From Vandiemenella viatica (lineage: Eukaryota; Arthropoda; Insecta; Orthoptera; Morabidae), in the NCBI GenBank assembly GCA_031002005.1, contig CM061914.1:15238148-15302147 (forward strand): a stretch of 64,000 nt of DNA, in the 5' to 3' direction. The stretch's first letter is position 1. Each line of letters begins with the position of its first letter. Below, one piece after another: positions 21,858 to 33,102 of the stretch. The notes beneath the pieces were generated by a model that worked only from the letters and a program-made list of their open reading frames with translations, had not been told where the DNA came from and ran no database searches. The position numbers and the translations under genes are program-made.

Positions 21858-22050
21858 TTATAGCTGTACAATATCAACATAAACTGATATCCCGAAGATG
21901 GATCAGATGCAGGCGGCCGCTGGTAATCGGCCGCACATGTCCGATAACACAACCAGATGTTCAGTTTTGATGTGTTATCGGACATGTGCGGCCGCCTGCA
22001 TCTGATCCACCTTCGGCATATCAGTTTATGTTGATATTGTACAGCTATAA
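21858..22050. repeat. 193-nt imperfect palindrome (hairpin) at the contig edge
   Basis: The outer stem pairs 21858-21920 with 21988-22050 (63 bp, two mismatches). The inner stem pairs 21935-21951 with 21971-21987 (17 bp, perfect). The loop is 21952-21970. A 14-nt segment (21921-21934) is unpaired on the left only and repeats GGCCGC, so either copy can pair with the right strand. The structure resembles parvovirus or bidnavirus terminal hairpins, but MITE or fold-back ends can look similar. The contig begins exactly at the base of the stem. Confidence 0.9.
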
Positions 22051-22735
22051 ATTATTGTGACCGAGCGTAACAAAAATTGACTGTACGTGAACGTGACGTC
22101 ACGATGACGACACGTTAACAGTCGCGAGGCAGCGGTATTGCCATTTAGATAAAACCCGATTGGTGTTCTTTTTTAAGGTAGCGACATGTCTGGTCTGTAA
22201 AAGACACATTATGCTTTGTAAATATTTCCGAAATGAACGTTTACTGCAATCGCCTTAGGTCTAGTATAGCCAAAGTAGATAAGTAGCTTGAATCTCTCCC
22301 CATGAACATGCACCGCATGCGAATGAACTCCAAGACTACAGTCCAAAAGGCAGGAAACCATTGCGAGAGGCGCGGACCCAGAGAGTGCAAGTTATGGGAT
22401 GAGTTGTGATTTTCTTTTTTCGAGTAACTCGAGTCGCCACTCGAGGTTACGCTATTCTATGATGACTTAGGATTATGCACTAAGTTTAATCTCTTTTGAT
22501 TATAAGCTCTTCTGGACGAACATTGTGTTAAAATAATATGTGAAAAGCAAGCTGGGTTATTGCAGAATTTATTTTTCATTTTTCACTGCTCGCACCCTGA
22601 CCATTTGGGAATAAAGCACAGTCACTTGCTTCTACACGATGAAGCCCATCCCTATACTGCCTTGTTGAAGCATGCGAAATTTTAGACCTACACCAGACAA
22701 TTCTGGATTCCCTCCACCACCCCCAATAGTAACCA
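22051..22735. other. Unassigned, with a possible mariner-like relic
   Basis: No gene was recognised in 22051-22590; a GTGACGTCACGATGACG stretch lies near 22100. At about 22595-22720 the plus strand reads LLLHDEAHPYTALLKHAKF, then FWIPSTTPN. This resembles the HDNARPHTA...HPPYSPD segment of Tc1/mariner transposases. It is too short and decayed for a firm call. Confidence 0.35.
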
Positions 22736-24457
22736 CAGTGGCGTAGCTGGGGGGGGGGGGGGGGGTGGCGGTCCGCCCCGGGTGTCACCCGTTTAGGGGT
22801 GACACCCGTTTAGGGGTGACACCCGCATTTCGAAAATAGTAATCGAAATTAGTGTGATACAATTGTTTTTTTTTTGACAGACTTCTTTTATTTTTTGGTG
22901 TCGAAACACTTCTACTTTTATTGTTTTGAATATTTGTTTTTAAGTTAATGTAGCGCTTTTTCAAATGCGATGGAGGGGGCTCTTTCATTACAGTACAGTA
23001 TAATTACTGGCAACACTGCGCGAATACAAATAAAGCATCGCTCTGTAGCTCTAACAGTCACAGGAGGTCGTTGTGCTTGCCGTCCGTCACTGTTGTTGGT
23101 TTGTTAGAAGCGGCGGTGTATATAATGTAAGTTTTCTTGGATAAAGAGAGAATGTTTTAAAATTAAAGGATATATATCTAAAATTGCTAAACTCAAGGTA
23201 ATTAGTCAGTTAAATTGTAAATCCTCGAAATTATTTAAAGAAAAATGTTATATTTTACTTGGAAAATGAAAAAAAGCAACATAGCGTATTATTATTATTA
23301 TTATTACTCCGCGATTCATTAAAAGTGGGTGGTGGAGGGTGCATTGCACCAATTCTGATGTCGTAATACGCGTAGTCTAGGCTCCCACTTCCATTGTCCG
23401 GTCATCAATTAAACATTTTAAGCGTGGCATGAAATTCATTTTTTTTAAAAATGGTTTTGATTATTTAGAATTCCATTAGCTTTCATGCTAAGATTCACAT
23501 GTGCCCTTGAAGTATTTTCTAGTAATTTTTTGATTTATTATCTTACAGATTCGTGTTGGATAAATTTAGTACATCTCGCGTTATCCGATTTACACTACGC
23601 GTACCTACCTATTGTCGACAGCGTACCTATACTCGACATAAAATCGCATCATGTTGCAGTTTTTGCAAAACTAGATGATTCAGAAAACTGTGCACTAAAC
23701 TAACAATACTGTCAGGTTTCAAGTCAATCCGAACGGGTCGTGTTCGTTGAGCGTATCGTCTCTCGTTGGTAATCAGTTTTCGTAGAGCATGTGTTTACAA
23801 CAGTCGGAACCGTGTATCTTGCTAGCGAAATCGTAACATTAGCAAGTACTTAAATTCTAGGTTCATGTATGTTTGCGATGCTTTCTACTGATCGAGAATA
23901 TGCAAATATGATCGCGATGAGATAAATAAGCATTTGATTCTGTAAGAATTTTCCATAATAAAGTTAGAGAAGAAGAAAATTTCTATTATGAGTAACATCT
24001 CTGCCGAATACAGGTACCTAAATACTTGCAGGTTCCTTAAATCGACGAGGATGTCGAACTTCTGTTTCTCAACAAAATTTAGCTTTAATCATAAACTGAA
24101 CGAACATTTGAGCCGTTTACAACATTTTTATTTATACGCTACAGAGCGGTGCTAGAAATCTAAAAGAGATCGTCTTTGATACATACAATGTCAAATTTAG
24201 GAGTCTGTAGCTACGTATGTCTTATGCGGGTAGTAAAATACTTCACTTAAGTACTTCATGTAAAGACGACAGATATCGCAAAGGCATGTTCTTATATTAT
24301 CTGACCCGTTGTTTTGTTTTTAATTACTTTAATTATTTTATATTGTATTTATTCGTATATTTTTACGAAGGAATTTATATAGAATTTCTTCTCTGACTAT
24401 ACTGTAACGACTTGTTTTAAATTTATAGTGGAATCTTATGGTTGCCCAATAGTTACA

Positions 24458-24726
24458 CTGGAGGAAATTAAAAACCCAACACGCTTATAGGAATGGTAGA
24501 ATTTTAGGAAACTTGGAAGATATATCCAGGGGCATACCCAGAAGAAATGATAACAAATGGAAATGAATCAAGGGTTTGTTACCTTTAGATACAGTTGTCA
24601 GTGAGAAATGCACCCACCTTGAGCACCAATACATTCGTGGATCCTTGCCGGCATTGAATGAATAAGTGTTCGGATATCTTCTTGGAGTATGTCTCTCTAC
24701 GCCTGCATGTCTTTTGCATTCAGTTG
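24458..24726 (-). pseudogene. Tc1-like transposase fragment, part 1 (C-terminal side)
   Basis: On the minus strand the phrase EDIRTLIHSM, followed by RIHECIGAQGG in another frame, matches the C-terminal end of Tc1/mariner transposases. The outer boundary is near CACTGGAGGAAATTAAAAACCC. The hAT element at 24727-30550 cuts the gene here; it resumes at 30559. Confidence 0.5.
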
Positions 24727-25437
24727 TAGGGATATTCACTAAACATCGATGCATCGAATCCATTCGATGTTTACCATGCGATACATCGGATTGATTCGAT
24801 GTTTTGACAAAATAATTTCTATTCGATGCATCGATTCTTTTTTATAAAAACATCGAATGAATGAAAAAACTAACTTCGGCTGCTAATGACAAAGAATAAT
24901 AGAAATAAATTTTAAGATTACATCATTTAATCAAGATTGAAATAGATTATTTCAATTTGAAGTAATTGTCATTATCAGATAACACCTGTGAGCAAATGTG
25001 GACAATGGTAAAGATTAATTTTTCTTGAGGTTGGCTATCCTGTACGTATGAGCAAACGGAAAAAAGATCGATTTCCTTAGTTCACTCTTACTATTTGCCG
25101 GTGATTGTCGTGTTTCAAAATAACTGAGTGATACCTTCGTATAAGCTGTGTTGGCGTAACATCGGATTGCATGTTCAAAGTTGAAAAGGTAAGTAGTAAT
25201 TCTTATGAGCCTAATCACTCACGTGTGACAAACAAGCGGTTTTCTATAATTTTTGCATAATATGGATACTTACGTTAATTGCACTGAATCATTGTATTAA
25301 TAAGTTGCTTTCTTTCGCCTTTTTAAATCTGTAGCTAAGGTGTGATTTACTTAAATGTGAAACTACAGCGTGGTGAATTTATCGATAAATACTGAGACAC
25401 GTGTTCTCTCTCTCTCTTTTTTTTAGTTTATAACAAG

Positions 25438-27395
25438 ATGCCACCTCCGAAGAAAAGTAATGCTTGAAAATTTTTCTCCAAAATTGAAGGAAATGGAAGA
25501 ATTGCAAAATGCAAACTTTGTCAAAAAACTATTAAAACTTGTGGAAATACATCAAACTTGATTGGCCACCTAAGAAATATACACAAGGCTGCGTTTTTAC
25601 AAGAAAACAGAGAAAAATCTCAAGTGTAGGCTTGCACAATGTCGACAGCAAAAAAACTGTGAAAAAAATTGAAACTGTCTCCATACCTACTGTCCCCTAC
25701 TCTGTGTCACTGCCGTCAACAAGTAAGCCTACAACTTATGTGATAGAATCGGAAAATATAGCTTTGACGTGCTCATCAACAGATATCCATCTCGATAATC
25801 CTGTCCCTCCATCTCTGAAGCGTCAAAAGTCAATTGTGGACATTTTGGAAAATATACTCGCATTTTCGGAAGGTGGTGATAAAACTTTGAAAATTAATAA
25901 TGCTTTGATTTATATGCTTTGGAAGGACAATCAACCATTTACGATTGTTGAAAATGAGGGCTTTCGTAACCTGATGAAAGTGATAGCACCGCATTACAAG
26001 CTTCCCAGTAAGACGACATTGACTCGCTGGGTTGATGACAAATATGATGCATTGTCGGCTGTTTTCAAGAATGTATTAAAAAATGTGGAAAACCTAACAC
26101 TTACGACCGACATGTGGACAGAAACTATGAGCATGAGAAGCTTTCTTGGAATTACAGCACATTTCGGTGTTGGTACTGAATTCTTTTCAATAACTCTTGG
26201 AGTATATCAGTCATTTGAACGCAGTACTTCAGATCACATTGCTGAGATGCTTCTGAATACTTGCGCTGAATGGGATATTGACATTGATAAAGTTTCGGCT
26301 GTAGTGACTGACAACGTAGCAACAATGATTAAAGCTGTCGAATTGGCTTTCGGTAAAAAACATATACCGTGTTTTGCGCACACTCTAAATTTAGTTGCAC
26401 AAAATGCGGTACAGCAGTGTTCAGAGTTACGAAAACTAATAAGTAAGATCAAGGAAATTGTAACATGGTTTAAGCAAAGTAATACAGCAAGCAATGAATT
26501 AAGAAAAGCAACGGATCGAGAAACAAAACTGATTCAAGAAGTTCCGACAAGATGGAACAGCACATACTATATGATTGAGAGGTTTTTAGAGTTACGCATT
26601 GTCGTCAATAATATAATTATTCAGCATAAAAATGCATCACTTATGCTCACTGCGTCAGAACTGTCAAATCTCTCTTCCGTTTTACAAGTTTTACAACCGC
26701 TAGAAGCTGCAACCAAAGAGGTATCTGCTGATAGGTACTGCACTAGCAGCAAGGTGATTCCGTTAACCCATTGCTTAGTTTTAAAAATCCAATCCCTCAG
26801 ACTGGAAGACTCACTCTCCAAAGAATTGAAATCGTTGGTCCTTAAAAAAATTGATAAAAGAATGGGTGCTATTGAGAGAGTGACTCCACTCGCCATAGCC
26901 ACTGTATTGGATCCGAGATTTGAAAAATGCACTTCAGGGACGCACTTGCTTGCTCTACAGCAGTTGCAAAAATCAAAGACTTAATGACGAATAGTACACA
27001 AAAATTTTGAAATTTCGGGATCTGATTCAGATCAATCTGAAAAACCAGAAGAGAATTTTTCTTTATGGGAAGATCATCACAAACTAGTAAACAAGAGCTG
27101 GAAATTAACACAGTCTGAGAATGCAATTTCTGATGAATTATCTATTTACTTGCGCAGTCCAGTAGGAAGACTCAATGAGAATCCTTTGGAAATATGGAGT
27201 GAAATAAAAGATCAGTTTCCTAAGCTTCATAAAATTGCCTTCAAGTACTTGACTATTGTCGGGACTTCTGTTCCATCAGAACGTTTGTTTTCGAAGGCAG
27301 CTCAGATAGTCAATCAACAAAGAAATAGATTGAAAGGCAAGCGACTTAGTAAACTTCTGTTTCTACAAAGTTTGCCCAAACATCACTGGTGTTAA
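25438..27395 (+). pseudogene. hAT transposase with BED zinc finger (degraded)
   Basis: The ATG at 25438 opens a BED-type finger (CKLC, then HLRNIH), but a TGA at 25465 interrupts it. The frame then shifts before the long frame from 25539 to 26984. That frame carries the catalytic-domain motifs TTDMWTE (first Asp) and AVVTDN (second Asp) with the CFAHTLNL box and QEVPTRWNST. A further shift follows near 26930, then the dimerisation region TSVPSERLFSKA near 27270, which supplies the catalytic Glu. At least one stop and two frame changes make it inactive, although the D, D and E residues remain. A TTTTTAG acceptor-like site precedes the ATG. Confidence 0.85.
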
Positions 27396-27769
27396 CTGTT
27401 TAAAGACTTTAAAATCAATATTTTTAGGCAGATTTAGTATTTAATTTTTTTTTTTAAATTGTAATTGTCTAGTACCGTAATTAAATATTTCTGTTAATCT
27501 GTAGCTTTTGTTTCACTCACAACAGGATGGCACGTCCACGGGGGAGGGGTGGGGGGGGGGGGCAAATCGATTGTCGCTACCCCGATAGTTTCCGCACCAT
27601 TGTCGCCACCGCCGGGGCAATAGCAGAGCTAAAAACAACATTGCCGTAGTGCGGGAAGAGACTATGGTGCGGGATATGCACGCCGTGCGGCAAATTTATG
27701 TAGCTGCGACATTTTTTACACGCGTTCAATCATCGTGACCTATATGTATGTACCCACGATATGGAATCT

Positions 27770-28920
27770 TTCATCTCAGTTTTCACCCACTTCCAAATAT
27801 CCGAGCTGTTTGAAATCTCGCATCCGTATTAACTGAAGACAATACAATAATTTCATACCGATGTCCGGCTATAATTATTACTTTAACAGTAACAATAGAA
27901 AAATGAATGAATGCGATGGAAGTTTGTAGTTGAATTTTAACCTACTTCCGGATCTCAGTATTGTTTGAAATTTTGCTCATATATTAAAAACCCATTACAA
28001 TACAATATTTTCATATCTATATTCTAATATTCTCATTATTTTGGGAGTAATAATAGAAACATTTTGCACACGTATTAAGAAACATGGACAATACAGTTAT
28101 CTGCTGTTATATTGATAGTAACAATAGAAAAATGGTTGTATGCAAAGGAATCTTTCATTTCAGTGTTCATCTGATTCGTGACGTCCGAATTATTTGAAAT
28201 CTTGCACGCTTATTGAGAAACGATGAATATACAATAATTTTACTGTCACTACGATGACAGTAAAAACTTAAAAGTAGTGAAAAATTTCAACTCAGTTTTC
28301 ATCTACTTCAAAAATCCGGAATAATGTGATATTTTGTATTAAGAACCGATGAACCAAAATCATATCTAATCTCGGTATTTTCATTACTTTGGCAGCCAGA
28401 ACATAAAAGTGGCTTAACCGTCTTATGACAAATGTGGCTCATTTTCACAAACACTTCGAATCCCCTTGGTGGCTCAATCGTCAGTTGGAAAAGGCGCGTG
28501 GCAGGCGCGCAAATGATACTCGCTCAAATCTCGGTTTTGGTTGAATCTTATACGGCCTTTAGAAGCGACTTTCACCTCTGGCAAAGATGTAGTGCGTTTG
28601 TTATCCCTTGGTTCAAATTTAACTTTAACTGCAGGTAACCTATACCTAATGGGGTTCCCGAGTTATGCAAAATGCAAATACAGCCGTGAGATTAATGCAC
28701 GTGCACGGCAATTCCAGAAACCTTCGTAATTTGGTGGCCAGGCCCTTCGAAGATTCCGCTTTCAGCATCGCCATATGCATTTAGGTACTTACCCGCCTCC
28801 AAAGGTTTTAATTTTTCGTAATTTTGTGCATGTATTATGAACGTTTAACACTACAATAATTTCACAGCTATAATGCGGTATTCTTTACTTTAACAGTAAA
28901 ACCAGAAAAGTGATTTTGCT
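27770..28920. repeat. Degenerate tandem repeat with a period of about 200 bp
   Basis: Phrases recur in order: ACAATACAATAATTT, TACTTTAACAGTAACAATAGAAAAATG, TTTCATCTCAGT, CACTTC and GAAATCTCGCA. Copies are found around 27780, 27990, 28130 and 28240, and a decayed piece lies near 28850. Within the hAT element; no coding content. Confidence 0.5.
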
Positions 28921-29225
28921 GCGCAACCTTCGGCACATCCGCACTTGACGACACCTTGATGTAAGCAACTGCGATAATGTCTGCAATTTCTTAAAGTGAT
29001 GCTAAGCAATGACTATTCGAAACATCATTTTGAATTAGTTCGTACTATTATGAAAGAGAAGTCGTCCACATTTACCCTGCAATTAGACCTCTGCTGGGTT
29101 GTCCATTTAATTGTCCGTAGACGATACTACAACACAAAGAACGGAAAGATGTGCAAAGAAAAAGAAAACAGCTTGAAAGATACTTTTGTAACAATCTAAA
29201 CTAAAAAGTTAAAAATAAAATTATA

Positions 29226-29677
29226 GTTTAAAAAAACTAAACACACGTTTTTGTAACAAAGTGAATTAAAAGGTTAAAAATAATCTGTAAATATAAATAT
29301 TTTGTTTAACAGCGATAGGGCGTCCCACAATTCAAAACAAATTATTTTTATGAATAGAAGTAAGAATAAAGTCACTGATTAAAAACATAAATTTAAAGTA
29401 AAAAAGAATGGAGTGCTCTCTACATATTTTTTACAATGACTACCTTTACAACAAGCAAGCGACAAAAAATAGAAGACAACACATATTGAGCACCCCACGA
29501 TTTTTACATTACATTTAATCAGTGACGTTATTCTTACTTTAAGCTTATTCATAAATATAATATGTACTGAATTGTGGGATGTCGTATCGCTGTTAAAACA
29601 AAATCTTTATATTTAATGATGATTTTTAACCTTATAGTTCACATTGCTACAAAAGCGTGTTCTTAGTTTTTTAAACC
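29226..29677. mobile_element. Fold-back MITE with arms of about 160 bp
   Basis: The left arm (29226-29381) and right arm (29515-29677) are imperfect reverse complements. Shared phrases include AAAAACTAA, GTTAAAAAT, AACAGCGATA, TCCCACAATTCA and GTCACTGATTA. The spacer is about 133 bp. No open frame. It lies inside the hAT element at 24727-30550. Confidence 0.75.
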
Positions 29678-29944
29678 ATTATTTTATTTTAAGCTCAACT
29701 GCTGCTTGAGGCAGCAACAACAACGGGGTTGGCAAAGTAATGTTCAAAGGGACGGCAATCTCACAGTCTTTTGACCCCGTTGGGAAAATTCCTAAATCCA
29801 CTACTAGACAGGGGGGCGGCTTAATTGGTATTGCACAAGGGCGTTCAAACAGCTAGCAATGGGGCTGACTTACAAAGCAAAATCTCACTCCTATAACACT
29901 ACTTAAACTTAACCAACACACGATATAAGAAAATTAATTTTTCA

Positions 29945-30172
29945 TGTTGGGTGAACAGTAACGCTTCGGCCTGGCATTCGGGAGGAAGCGGGTTCAAATC
30001 GTCGTCCAGGTATCCAGATCTAAATTTTCCATAGTTTCCCAAAATCACTTCAGGTGAATGCCGGGGATGCTTCTTTCATAAGGCTTTGGTCAAATTCCTT
30101 CCCGCTCCTTGCCCCCAGTCCTACTCCTTCTCTAATGGCCTTGACGTCGACGAGGCGTAAACCCATAAATAA
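29945..30172 (+). repeat. tRNA-derived SINE copy
   Basis: Same family as 5252-5490. It has GCATTCGGGAGGAAGCGGG, GGTTCAAATCG (B box), TTTCCATAGTTTCCC, ATCACTTCAGGTGAATGCCG and a tail ending GTAAACCCATAAATAAAAAA. Confidence 0.8.
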
Positions 30173-30558
30173 AAAAGAATCAAATTAAACGCATCATTAC
30201 AGCTACAACTGCTGTATATCAACTCTGCTGATATACTATTGCCCTGTGGTCACGGACTAAACGAAAGACAACGAACTATCTGCAGTCTGCACTCAACTGG
30301 CAATGGTCAATATCAAACTATCGTCACATTTTGTCCTGGCGAGATTAAAGCTACAGTTAAGAGATAAATGAAACAACATTTGCCGACGAATATTGTTGGT
30401 TTGTATTTGTTGAGCTAAGAAAAACATAAAAGTATTCGATGTTGAAAAAAATCGATGTTTTTATGCGATGTATCGCAAAACATCGATGCAGGGTTCCGAT
30501 GTTTTACATCGAATAACAACATCGATGTATTTTTTAAGTGGACACCCCTAGTCAGTTG

Positions 30559-31060
30559 TTGCACAGTTTGTGCTGGGTGACCATGTGATCTAATGTGTGT
30601 ATTCCTGGCAGCCTAGACATGCTCTTTTGGGGATAAATCTGGGAATCGTGCTGTCAAAATTGTGATCGTAAACCCTAGCAAGTCTTGTGTTGTAATGGCC
30701 ACATTATGAGGACGGGAATTAACTTGTAAGATGCGATTTGGTCGGTGAACATGTAGGGTATCACAATAAGATGCAGCACCACGTCCACAAAGTGGTGGGC
30801 TGTCATTGTGCCTTCGACAACAACCAACTCAGTCATGCTGTTGAAACTGATTGCCGCAAAAACATGACACCAGTGGCTGCACTTTTGTGACTTTCTGAAA
30901 TCATATCAGGTAAGCCGTTTCTCTGCTATACCTGCGAACATGTAGTCGATTTCCATTGTGTAAAAAGTCTGTATATGACATTGCACTACGGTCAATACTT
31001 CTGGAGATTTCACGATATGATGCACGCATTTAAAACACGCCTATTCTCCGATCTCTCTTA
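30559..31060 (-). pseudogene. Tc1-like transposase fragment, part 2
   Basis: This continues the gene cut at 24726. On the minus strand broken frames read WCHVFAAISFNSMTELVVVEG and a downstream HHFVDVVLHL, resembling the segment of Tc1-like transposases around the second catalytic Asp. Many stops and frame changes. The upstream limit is uncertain. Confidence 0.45.
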
Positions 31061-31766
31061 CAGTTTGACATTTGGGTGTAAACGGTTGTCACTCTTCACC
31101 TTGTCATACTTGGTCAACAAGAACTTGTGGATAACAAAGTGTCATGTTACACCACACTGTTCGCCATTTATAAGCCAAAAAACACACAACAATTTACATA
31201 ATAAATAGCTCCGTAATTCTCATACTATTACATTTCAAACTTTCAATTTTAAATCATTTAATACTCTTCATGTTGGGATACTTGGGGCCAAGTTTCATTC
31301 ATTTATCACAACACCGTCTGGGGGTTGGGATTTTAATTTACTCGAGTCTGTGTATCAGTTGCTACGTGTAAAGGTGGAACTGCACTTTGCCTATACTGGT
31401 CTGTCCCGTCACCGCAACGACAGCCGGCCGAGTGACGGCTCGCCCCCTCGCGACCACACTTTCCCATGGCTCGCCCGAGTTCCCACTCCGTCTTTAGCTT
31501 CCTTTAACTTTTCAAGCGATAGTTTCAGGGAATCAGTGTTGGGGATGACAGGTAAGTTATAACCCTACTTAATTAAAGAGTACTGTATTTGCTCAGTTTT
31601 GGTGCGAAAGTACATTAAAATACTTTTTATCTGATTCACGTTTATCACCTAACTGGTCTTTTATGACAAAAATAGTATCCTCACGTAGTATTAACAAATC
31701 ACCACACTGTACTATAATGAAAGATTCTCGCGTGTTTCAACAGGAGTAGCTTTCGATAAAGCTCTC
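31061..31766. other. Unassigned within the outer transposon
   Basis: No domain was recognised. A GC-rich patch at 31400-31490 stands out from its AT-rich surroundings, without a gene. Confidence 0.35.
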
Positions 31767-31900
31767 CGGCCATCCTGATCTGAGTTTTCCATGGTTTTCC
31801 CGGATCACTCCAGACGAATGCTGGGATGGCTCCTCACAATAGCCCATGGGCGCCTCCTACCATATCCCGTACATCCCTTCCGTACCATTACCGTCCCGGA
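31767..31900 (+). repeat. SINE core and tail fragment
   Basis: Core phrases of the same SINE family are present (CCATCCTGATCTGAG, TTTTCCATGG, GATCACTCCAGACGAATGC, GGGATGGCTCC), without the tRNA-like head. Confidence 0.65.
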
Positions 31901-33102
31901 TAGGTGAAATGCACCCTCCACCAAACACTTTCAGTGAATCGCGGAGTAATAGTAATAGTAATCACACTGAAATGTCTGTTACTTCGCACTTGACGTGTTT
32001 GTTTTGTTTGAGATTCTTTTCAATTCACTCAATATTTTTTGATAGTAAAGAACGAGATTAACACATATTTTAATTTAAATATAGATCGTAAAGATTTTGT
32101 ATAATAAAAATAACAATTTCACCGCACGCAGTAACCATTTGAGTCATCAGACCGAATGTAGGTGTAATAAAAAATAAGTTTTCAAAGATGATGTAATGAA
32201 CATTTTTTAGATACCATCTACTTTTGCTATCCAAAATCACGAATCTACTTTGATGTGTTTGAATACATATTTTTCGGTACATATTTGTAAATTGGTCTGG
32301 AGACTGAGATCGTAACGGCGCGGCGTCTGATTCGGGTGTGGGAGGTCCCCGTTACAAATGCGGATCTTAAAATTGATCTTCAACTTTGGCAAAGCTTTGA
32401 TTATTTTATTGCGAAGATACTAGCACTATTCCTACATTTTACGAACATCTATGAACATGGAAAAGAGGATGATAAAAAGAAGATACTTTTTTAAGACAAA
32501 CAATAACATCAAAACAACATTTGGTCGTAAGGGAAGGGAATTTCCGAAGTGTCTCTATGCGCTTCTCCACATCGAGCAAGTCGACACTGGTCCGCACCGT
32601 CAAAACATAAACCAATCTAAAGCGTCGGACGACACGCCGTTTCCTGTGGACAAACTTCGATCGAGTGAGCGTCAACAGTAAGAAACGTGTCGGTTCTGTG
32701 ACGGTGCGGAACAGTATCGGGCAAGTGACCACTTTCGATCAGCGCTGAGCAACACACACCTGAAAGCTTGCCATATTGACAGTTGAACATGAAGTAACTC
32801 AAATTGTTCATTTTGAAGATTTGATTTGATTTACGAGTTTACCTGTTGAAGCTGGAAAGAAGAGATTGTAAAAGCAATTGTTTTTAGTTTATTTGTGTAT
32901 CTTTTAAATGTTGTTGATATTACAATCTTTTAACAAACTATTATTTTTGAATAACAATAAATGTTTATTTAATTATATTTTATTAATATCATATTTTACA
33001 CTTACAAGATGATATATTTTACATAACGTTGATTCTTAATTTTCAAGGGGTGACACCATCGATATCCGCCCCGGGTTTCACCCACGCTAGCTACGCCACT
33101 AG
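31901..33102. other. Right part of the outer transposon, unassigned
   Basis: A possible SINE-head-like stretch lies at 32290-32350. An open frame at 32439-32732 (minus) shows no known motif. The terminal part from about 33045 mirrors the left end at 22736 (GGGGTGACAC, CGCCCCGGG, CACCC). Confidence 0.4.

Larger units (their letters stand above)
24727..30550 (+). mobile_element. hAT element with decayed transposase (5.8 kb)
   Basis: The left end is TAGGGATATTCACTAAACATCGAT and the right end reads, reversed, TAGGGGTGTCCACTTAAAAAATACATCGATG. Both ends are followed by clusters of CATCGATG and TTCGATG repeats. Flanking octamers TTCAGTTG (24719-24726) and GTCAGTTG (30551-30558) form an 8-bp target duplication with one mismatch, as expected for hAT. 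The element is inserted in a Tc1-like gene and itself hosts a SINE and a fold-back element. Confidence 0.8.
22736..33102. mobile_element. Large composite transposon with CAGTGGCGTAGCT ends
   Basis: The left end reads CAGTGGCGTAGCTGGGG. The right end, reverse-complemented, reads CTAGTGGCGTAGCTAGCG. Both are followed inwards by CCCCGGGT(G/T)TCACCC-type and GGGGTGACAC-type sequence. Flanks GTAACCA (22729-22735) and GTCACCA (33103-33109) look like a 7-bp, perhaps 8-bp, target duplication with one change, suggesting a hAT-like element. Most of its 10.4 kb is later insertions. No transposase belonging to the outer element was recognised. Confidence 0.65.

Noticed and set aside
20535..21985. Open frames of several hundred codons on both strands across the gap
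   Set aside because: They are runs of N read as open sequence. Only the real bases up to 20857 carry information.
32439..32732. A 97-codon minus-strand frame as a gene
   Set aside because: It lies within the outer transposon, has no motif, and an overlapping plus-strand frame is equally open.
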